From NCBI GenBank assembly GCA_012184525.1, contig WOFQ01000002.1, forward strand, positions 868,001-932,000: 64,000 nt of DNA. Reading direction: 5' to 3'. This DNA comes from Xenoacremonium recifei. Its lineage: Eukaryota; Ascomycota; Sordariomycetes; Hypocreales; Nectriaceae. The position numbers and the translations under genes were made by a program. The notes beneath the pieces were generated by a model. That model saw only the letters and a list, made by a program, of their open reading frames with translations. It did no database searches and was not told where the DNA came from. Shown here one piece after another: positions 57,276 to 64,000 of this stretch (the stretch's first letter is position 1; each line of letters begins with the position of its first letter).

Positions 57276-57800
57276 CCTGGAAGTGGATATCCCACCCTCC
57301 AGGATCTTGTTATCCCCCGCCAGAAACTGGTCATGCCACACTCACTCTGATCGCCCATCATTCGTCCTCGTCACCGCCGCAGACGCCTCCCAACCGTGCC
57401 CCGGCGGACCCCGGCTCTTCATCTGGTCATGGTCACGTATGTACGAACTTCTTCGAGTCCTGCAGGTTGCAGCCTCACGAGACTGTTCGTCGAAAACTCA
57501 CGCGATCGACACTGCACCAATAGCCTGACGTGCCACTCGATATGGAGAAGAAGATTACAGACATTGCCGTGTTTTTCGTATCCTTGTCTCATGGGAGGAA
57601 AAAAACTCAAGACTTACGACTTTGCCTTGCGATCTTGTGTTCTGCTATGTAATGCTGATCATGACGACGGACAGTCTTTGACATCACCACGTGCAACACT
57701 CCAACGTGAACTGTCGTAGTGCAAGAGTAATAAGCCTTTTTGTCTAAGCGTATTACTCCTACGTATCAAAATAGACCGCTCAGGCTCACAACAAGGCTCT
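57276..57800. other. Region between the candidate small ORF and VPS16
   Basis: About 525 bp. The first half is CT-rich with open frames of uncertain meaning; the second half, from 57,550, is AT-richer and is the VPS16 3' flank. Confidence 0.45.
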
Positions 57801-60720
57801 CTACTTCTTGAACACCGCCTGGCCCAGCCTCTCAATCTCGCGACCCTCCACCGAGCCCTTCCCGGCCGCCTCCAGCAGCCGCTCCCACTCACCGGCATTC
57901 TTAAGCCGGACTGCCTCCTCTGCCGCCTTGACCCGCATCCCGCACTTCTCATACATGGTGATCGTCTCTCCGGGCTCGAGTCCCGTGCACTTGGGCACAA
58001 ACACGGCCGCCAAGCGCGGGTTCCCCGCCTGGAGCGTCAAGTTATAGAACGGCTATTGTTGGTGGACATACCCGGTTAGCATTCCTTCCTCTCTAGTCAA
58101 CGTGCAGCAAACCTGCCCTGCACAGCACGGGGTAAATAGAGACAACTCACCTCCCACCCAATGGGGCTCTTCTTGGCCCGGCCAATGTCCTCGATTTCAT
58201 TCCACTCACGCTTCGCTACTAGCGCTCGCAGCCTGCGGAGAAGCGCTTCTTGTTAGCCATGCCTTGATCCATATCCATATCGTGCCACGCGCGCTGACGC
58301 CAGCATCTGGGGAAGTGGGACGTCCACCTACCGAATCCACCAAGCCACCTTGTCCGGCACATGGAACTCGCTCTGGATCTTCTTTGCCCGTCCATGGTAT
58401 CCCAGCCGTATCAGCTTGAACATAGTCTCGTTGACACTCAATCCCGTAAACGTGTCCGTCAGGTCGCGATCGAAAGCTTCCTGCATCCGTAGAAGCGTCG
58501 TTGCCTCCTTCAGGGCCCGCACCTCAAACGCCGACTCTTTGGAATCTGAAAGAAGCTTGGCCGCCAATGCAAGCTTGTCCGATGCGGTGCGAGCGTCCGG
58601 CTGCCCGAGCGATTCGCGAATAAAGACATTGGCTCCGTCCATGCGGCGATCATCCTGGTAGTAAAGATCCTTGAGCAGCGTATTGTCACCCTCCTCCCAC
58701 GCGGATGATTCGACCAGAGCCGTGGCCGTGGGTCTTGCGTTGATGACTCGGAAGAAGGCTGCCAGCGGCAACTTCTTCTTTAATTGCAATAGAACCGACA
58801 GCATGAGATCTGTATCGCCGCTTTCAATGGCCTTGTCCAACGCCAACTCGTCTTCTTCCATGCTCAGCAAGAGCGGTACTTGCCTCCCACCGCGCGGCTC
58901 GTGGTTAAGCAGCTCGGTTGCGAGTCGTCCTCGGCCTTCCTGGTACGCTGCACGGGCAATCTCTTCAAAAGAAATTCCCGGTTTCCCAGATAATCTCTCC
59001 ACGATCAAGCGGCAGATGGTGTCATCATCCTCTGATCCCATGCGCACCTTCGCAGAAGCCCAATGTACGTATATCCGGTCAGAGGGCAATTTTAGATATC
59101 CGGCGATCTTCAAGGCCAAGAGATATTCGTGGCGGTTCAACAGCCGCTGGATTAGCTTTTCGGGCGTGAGGCGATGATATTGTTCAAAAGACAATGGTAT
59201 GCCAACTTTGTAGAACCGTACAGCATTCAAAACTCTGAGCGTCTCGCACATGTCAACAAACTCGTCGCTGTTGTAGATGTCCAGCACGGATTTTCCAAAT
59301 GAGGCCGCCTTGAGGAGCCGTTTCTGCCAGTGAACATCAAACTCTCGGCCTGCAGCATTGACGCAGGTATCCACTGCTTCAGTCAGGTTTGGTCGAATAA
59401 GTTGGATGTAGTCGTCTGCTTTCGGAGATTGCTGTTCCAGCTGGCCCACAGCATCCACGAGGATAGATGCTGGAGAGGAATCCGATGATTGCCCAAAGAC
59501 ATCCATAGTTTCTCGCGGCACCCTTTCCAGGAACTCACAGAAATCGTTTGTGATTATTCGAGCACCATCATGCTCTTCATATCGTCAGTTAAGTCCTGTC
59601 TCTATAGATTCCGGTCACATACCTGAGATAACGTGCACCCGCGTGCTGTCGTAGATATAAGTCGATGAGATATCGCCAGGACCGATGATATGGACCTCGT
59701 CCTCCCAGGCAATAAGAGCGTCGCTGCCACACCATTCAACGGCTTGTGGCGGGGTCTGGGAATCAGAGTCATGCTCGAAAAGACGCTCCTGGAAGTCACT
59801 CGAAATAACATGAGCTTTCCCGTTGTGTGCATAGAGGTTGACGTAGCGTCCATCAGGGGATACGCTAATGTGGGTGAAGGGGCCAATATCCAAGAATTTG
59901 TCTTCGCAGTCAGTCGCATCTAATACATAGACCGTCTTCTCTACACTGAGGAGAACCTCAACTGATCGAGACAAAGTATGGTTGGGCGAAATGATGGCCC
60001 ATGAGTGGATTTCTCCTTCGGGGGTAGTCGCCAGAGCCTTTGGTCGCGGCTCAGTGTATGAGGGGACTGTCACCAAAGTATTGTTTCCCAACAAGGCTAC
60101 CATTCCATGGTCATAGAAGCTATCCACTGGTCAGCCACATTATAAGTAATCCACATGATGTAGACTCACCGGCAAGATTCAACGCCATAATTATCTGCCC
60201 CATGACCAAGCGAAAATTGCGTGAAATCGCCTTGTAAGTCGTAGCATCGAACAGTGCCATCGGCGGTGACGACCAAAAGGAGTTCTTCCTCTGACCAACC
60301 AAGGCCTTTGATAGAGCCTTTATCCCATGGAATGCTCCGTATCTTTTTACCAGCGAGGCTGTAGATGTCAATTGCTGGTTTTGATGATCGACCTGGTTGG
60401 TAGGCCACCAGCTTAGAGTCGTCACGCCATAGCGCTACGGAATGTCAGTATTCGAGATGAATATGAAATTGAAATGAAAGGCCATGCCGAATTTACGGTA
60501 GGTTGTGAGCACGTATGTTTGTTGAGGCTCTGCAGGTCGGGAAGACGAAGGGCTAGGAAAGGAGTCGCGTCTTACCTAAAGCGCCAGCATACGGAGCTCC
60601 GGTGACGATGTAATTGTCCAGGTCCAGATCCTGGTCAAAAACCGCCGTATACAGCTGCGTCTTCCGGAACCACTTCTCGCCCACACTCTCCCAGTCGGCT
60701 CGAGGGTGAAGCGTGTCCAT
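57801..60720 (-). CDS. VPS16: Vacuolar protein sorting protein VPS16 (HOPS/CORVET core)
   Basis: Core subunit of the HOPS and CORVET tethering complexes that drive endosome-vacuole and autophagosome-vacuole fusion. Exons (minus strand): 60576-60720, 60170-60434, 59623-60119, 58332-59574, 58151-58232 and 57801-58052, giving 827 residues, the usual length. The N-terminal beta-propeller part has WESVGEKWFRKTQLYT, LALWRDDSKLVAYQ and FYDHGMVALLGNN; the bridge is VISEHDGARIITNDFCEFL; the C-terminal helical solenoid has PSDRIYVHWASAKVR, LAKLLSDSK-like repeats and AKKIQSEFHVPDKVAWWIR, then FVPKCTGLEPGETITMYEKC. Its promoter is shared with ATG16. Confidence 0.95.
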
Positions 60721-61063
60721 CCTGGCGTTATCTCATCGTGAAGCTGCTCCCTGTTAGTGAAGCTGGCGGTGCATGAGCAAGCTCCAGTGAGGCTGGGGAG
60801 AGCTCCGAAGACGTCGCCAGGCCGCCGGGCTATTCCTCGGCTAAATGAGCTTCCCCTGCCTGGGAAGGCACTCCCCACTGGTTGCATCATCCCAGCAGGA
60901 TCCATGGGCATGTGGGCTTATCATTTATCAGACTATTATCAGCCTCGCTGTGTCTCAACTGCAAAAGTCGCCATTTCTCTGTCTTTCAACTCTGCCCAAT
61001 TCCAGTCCCTTCCTATCCGCAGATCCTCGCAACGACGCCTGCATTCCCTCCCTTCACCGCAAC
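60721..61063. promoter_or_regulatory. Shared divergent promoter of VPS16 and ATG16
   Basis: 343 bp between the two ATG codons of a vacuole-fusion gene and an autophagy gene. The ATG16-proximal 100 bp are pyrimidine-rich. No gene fits inside. Confidence 0.65.
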
Positions 61064-61797
61064 ATGCCGAGTTGGAAGGACCAATACCTCTCATCTCTAA
61101 AAGATGTAGAGCTCAACACCCCCGTCAACTTGGAACTCGTCGATGCCTGTGCGAGCAAACCCCACATAGCCCCTCCCATCCGAGGAGCCCAACTGACGAT
61201 GTTCAGGCTCTCAGATGGCAGCTCGGATAGCAGCCCTGGAAGCAGAGAGGGCCATGTTGGAAGCAGAAAAGGCCAAGTTGGAATCACAAGCACCAGCAGG
61301 GAAGAAGACACCACCCACGCAGTCGACCGCCACAACGACAGATGACCCCGGCGTCACCCAACTCAGACTCGACCTCGCCGAAGCCGTCCGAGCGAAAGGC
61401 GTTACTGAAACTCGCCTCCGAACCGCAGACGAAGAGCTGAAACAACTACGAGCCAAGACCAAGAACGACTCCAAATCATTACGAGATCTGGTTGCCCAGG
61501 CGTCGGCCCTTACCACACGACTCCAAGACCGAGAACACGAGTTGCGAGAGAAGCGGAAACTTATAGAGGTGGCGTAATCGTCCAGTCAAAGTCGGTCTAC
61601 AGCCAACTAATATCCGCATGCAGAACGTTCAGGACGAGATGATTACCTTGAATCTCCAGCTCTCGATAGCCGAGAAGGAGAGGGACAGAGTGCAAAAAGA
61701 GAACAAGGAGCTTGTTGATCGATGGATGAAGCGCATGGGTCAAGAAGCAGATGCTATGAATCTGGCCAACGAACCGCTCTTCGAAAAGGGGCGATAG
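61064..61797 (+). CDS. ATG16: Autophagy protein ATG16
   Basis: Coiled-coil scaffold that dimerises and binds Atg5 to direct Atg8 lipidation at the phagophore. Exons 61064-61148, 61207-61568 and 61624-61797 give 206 residues. MPSWKDQYLSSLKDVEL is the Atg5-binding N-terminus. Exon 2 supplies the coiled coil (SQMAARIAALEAERAMLEAE, TQLRLDLAEAVRAKGVTETR, RLQDREHELREKRKLIE) and exon 3 ends VQKENKELVDRWMKRMGQEA, the conserved C-terminal block. The first splice uses T|GTGCGA with TTCAG as acceptor; taking the later CTCTCAG acceptor breaks the frame. No WD repeats, as in other fungi. Confidence 0.94.
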
Positions 61798-62029
61798 CTC
61801 CCGAACTTCGGAGCAGCAAATGTCTCGCAAACATTTTTACGACGAAATGACAGAATAACATTGACACGACTCAAATACGACGCTATGGATATCCATGTAA
61901 GCCTAGCAAACCCATTCCACAAATGTCCGTTTCCCATACCCCAAACCCCAAACCCTTTCCCGTTGCCTCGATCCAATAATCCATCCAGCCAGTCCAGCCC
62001 AATGCTTATGAAGCTCTATAGTTCTACTA

Positions 62030-63578
62030 TCACTTTCGAGTCGCAATAAAGTACGGACCTCCAGCGTTCGTCCAGCTCACATATCCCTCGGGGTATGTGC
62101 ACTCCTCCACCTCCAGGATGGTGCTGCCAACATCGTTGATATTGTGGTTGTGGCTCTTCATATCCGCCACAAACGACTTAAGTGAGACGATTTTGCAGCC
62201 TGCCTTCAGGTCCAGAAACATGCGGATGAGGTCGTCGTTGAGCTGCGAAGTGAAGGCTTTGTTGTTCACCAGGACGACGTCCGCGCGCTTCAACGCCTCA
62301 TGAATGCGACTGTTCTTGCGGAAGTCGCCTCGTTCCAGGTGCGCTTTGCCAGGTTTAACGCCCCAAAGCATACACCTGGCGTCGAACTCCTTCTTCTGCG
62401 CATCAGCAAGATTACACGCATTCTCCATCATCTCGCAACCCCAGCTTTCGCAGCCAATCTCGAGGGCTGCTTGCAGAACCACATTTCCTACTCCCGAGCC
62501 CAGGTCCACAAAGACTTGGTCCGAAGTCATCTTGGTCTGCTCCACGAGGATTTTCGAGATGAACGGGTGGAGCAGTTCGCCATATACGTAGTCGGTTCCG
62601 TTCTCGTACTTGGAAAGGAGCTCGACTTTCGGGGCCACCGTTCGGTCGTACACTTGGTCGAGGATGAAAGCAACCAGGTTGCGGGGCAGCTCGTGCAACT
62701 TATCGAGATTCTTCGCGATCACTCCGTCCTCAACTAGATTCAGCAGCTGCTCGTTGTATTCTCGGAGCGCGGACTTGAAGCCCTCCAAGTCTTGGATATT
62801 TCTGTTGGACGCCTTTTCCAACCGCCGAATGATACCCCCGTTAGGGTTAGTGAATGGTTCGGCTTCCTCCTCGTTGAGGTACGTCTCGGCTACGTGTCGA
62901 ACGACTCGTATGCTCGCTTCGACAGCATCAATCTTGTCTTTTCCCCAGACTAGTTCAAACCTAGAAGCGCATGCGTTAGTACTCAGAGGTGCTTATAATA
63001 CAAGGCCGGGCCAATACATACTTCTCTCGCCGTTGTAAACTGGGATATTGCAATTCTATGGCGACGTCCTCCTTCTGCGCTCCCATGACAGGGACGCACT
63101 TCAGCTCCAGGGACGCGACATCCACCGCATGAATGAAATTGAGTCCGTCAACCCTATCCTCGAACGCCCTCGAACTCCTCAATTTCCGATTAGAGTCTAT
63201 GGAGTGGCCGTCTGTCGTTCCTTTGCGTTGGCGTTTGTGGGAGTCGAGATCCATCCAGCCGTCATCCTCAGCGTCACTGTCTTTGTCGAACTCAATGCGT
63301 TCGCTAGCCGGGGATGGACGCGACACAGAAGCACTCCCAGCCTTTCGCTTTCGCTCCAGCCGCTTCTCGTCGGCCGAGGATGGGTATGGCGAATGGCTCT
63401 TCTGGCGCACAAGAGGTTTTGGAGAGGGCCGGGGCAACGACGAGGGTCGGGCTGACGACCCAGCAAGAGCGGACTTGGGCTTGGGCTTGGGCGCCGGCCG
63501 ATCGACAACGACTTTTTCGATTCGAATCTTCGGCGGGTCGGCCTTCAGCTTGTTCTTCTTGTTGCCAAACAGCCGCAT
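62030..63578 (-). CDS. DOT1: Histone H3 lysine-79 methyltransferase Dot1
   Basis: Nuclear, non-SET histone methyltransferase that modifies H3K79 in nucleosomes and affects silencing and DNA damage checkpoints. Exons (minus strand): 63022-63578 and 62030-62960, giving 495 residues. Exon 1 is a Lys/Arg-rich, disordered DNA- and histone-binding region (start MRLFGNKKNKLK; the open frame upstream has no other ATG). The catalytic part has YGELLHPFISKI, the SAM loop VDLGSGVGNVVLQAALEIG (about residues 337-355), WGCEMMENACNLAD and VLVNNKAF, the NN..F active-site motif. FELVWGKDKIDAVEASIRVV marks the entry to the conserved domain. It converges on ATG16 with 232 bp between stops. Confidence 0.96.
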
Positions 63579-64000
63579 CGTGTACGTGGGAGGCCGTAAG
63601 GCTGCAAGCACTTGAAGGTGGAGGGGTACGCGGTGGCGTGTCGGTCAACGGCGTCGCGTGCCGGAAAGTTGCTGGAAACGGTACTATAAAGCGGGAGACT
63701 GAATGAATGACGAGAAAAAAGAATGTTGCTCGTAGAACAAAAAGCGTGGAGCGTTAACGGTTGCGACGCGGCGACTGTGCAGGAACTAAAAAAGCATCGT
63801 GGCAGGTTTGCTTGGGCGAGGCGAAAATGTCCGGCTGGCTGCCGCTGGTTTGCTGTCGGCGCCTTGAAGCCTTACATCAGCCGCGCCTGCCAGTTTGTAC
63901 GTGCCCCGGGTTCGGCAGGTGCGGCACTGCGACCTCTTCCACTCCACTGCCATATGGCTTTCGGTTAGTGGCCCTGCACTGCCGTTACAGCGCATCCAAC
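63579..64000. other. DOT1 promoter and unassigned right edge
   Basis: About 420 bp upstream of DOT1 to the window end. No gene is recognisable; an 81-codon plus-strand frame has no family resemblance. Confidence 0.5.

Noticed and set aside
57061..57528. Plus-strand frames of about 150 codons before VPS16
   Set aside because: One begins at GTG, not ATG; the other (ATG 57074) is Pro/Ser/His-rich with no family match. Only the small Kozak frame at 57117 was kept as a low-confidence candidate.
1..64000. Transposable elements, rRNA, CRISPR arrays
   Set aside because: I saw no transposase or reverse transcriptase frames, long terminal repeats, rRNA segments or regularly spaced repeat arrays; CRISPR is not expected in a fungal nuclear genome.

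Overview
The window is nuclear DNA from a filamentous ascomycete (Pezizomycotina), most likely a Sordariomycete. The evidence is dense genes with short GT-AG introns (about 45-85 bp), fungal-specific families (Zn2Cys6 regulators, HET-domain proteins, LaeA-like methyltransferases, an NIS1-like secreted protein) and single-copy housekeeping genes of filamentous-ascomycete type (ASE1, RRP5, MPP-alpha, DMA1, VPS16, ATG16, DOT1). I assembled gene models by hand from frame, splice signals and family conservation. I do not assign a genus.

Layout. 1-10.1 kb: 3' end of a class II-type haem peroxidase, an MFS monocarboxylate-type transporter, a regulator with two tandem Zn2Cys6 clusters, a PMU1-like histidine phosphatase and an intronless sulfatase. 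11.4-32.5 kb: mostly conserved core genes (spindle midzone protein ASE1, an EH-domain protein of the IRS4 type, ribosome biogenesis factor RRP5, a YML020W-type alpha/beta hydrolase, mitochondrial processing peptidase alpha), interrupted by a HET-domain gene and a small NIS1-like secreted protein gene. 33.1-52.5 kb: an accessory block holding a nine-exon LaeA-like methyltransferase, a Baeyer-Villiger-type flavin monooxygenase, a two-finger C2H2 regulator with a fungal-specific middle region, a 746-residue protein of unknown family, a second HET protein, a tandem-domain hydroxyisobutyrate/threonate dehydrogenase-like protein, a 2-oxoglutarate/Fe(II) oxygenase and an anion:cation symporter-type MFS carrier. 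53.3-63.6 kb: core genes again (DMA1-type FHA-RING ubiquitin ligase, VPS16 and ATG16 back to back, DOT1).

The 33-52.5 kb block is the best candidate for an undescribed system. It combines tailoring or catabolic enzymes, a pathway-type regulator and an exporter/importer, with no polyketide synthase, NRPS or terpene synthase in the window. Four of its gene-free gaps carry GGTGGA-type G-rich tracts, and the shared promoter of the oxygenase and the transporter has a nested hairpin. Two further points deserve attention: the first half of the tandem dehydrogenase has lost its cofactor-loop glycines and apparently its catalytic lysine while the second half keeps both, and the regulator at 3.4-6.2 kb has duplicated DNA-binding clusters. 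No tRNA, rRNA, transposon or CRISPR array was recognised.
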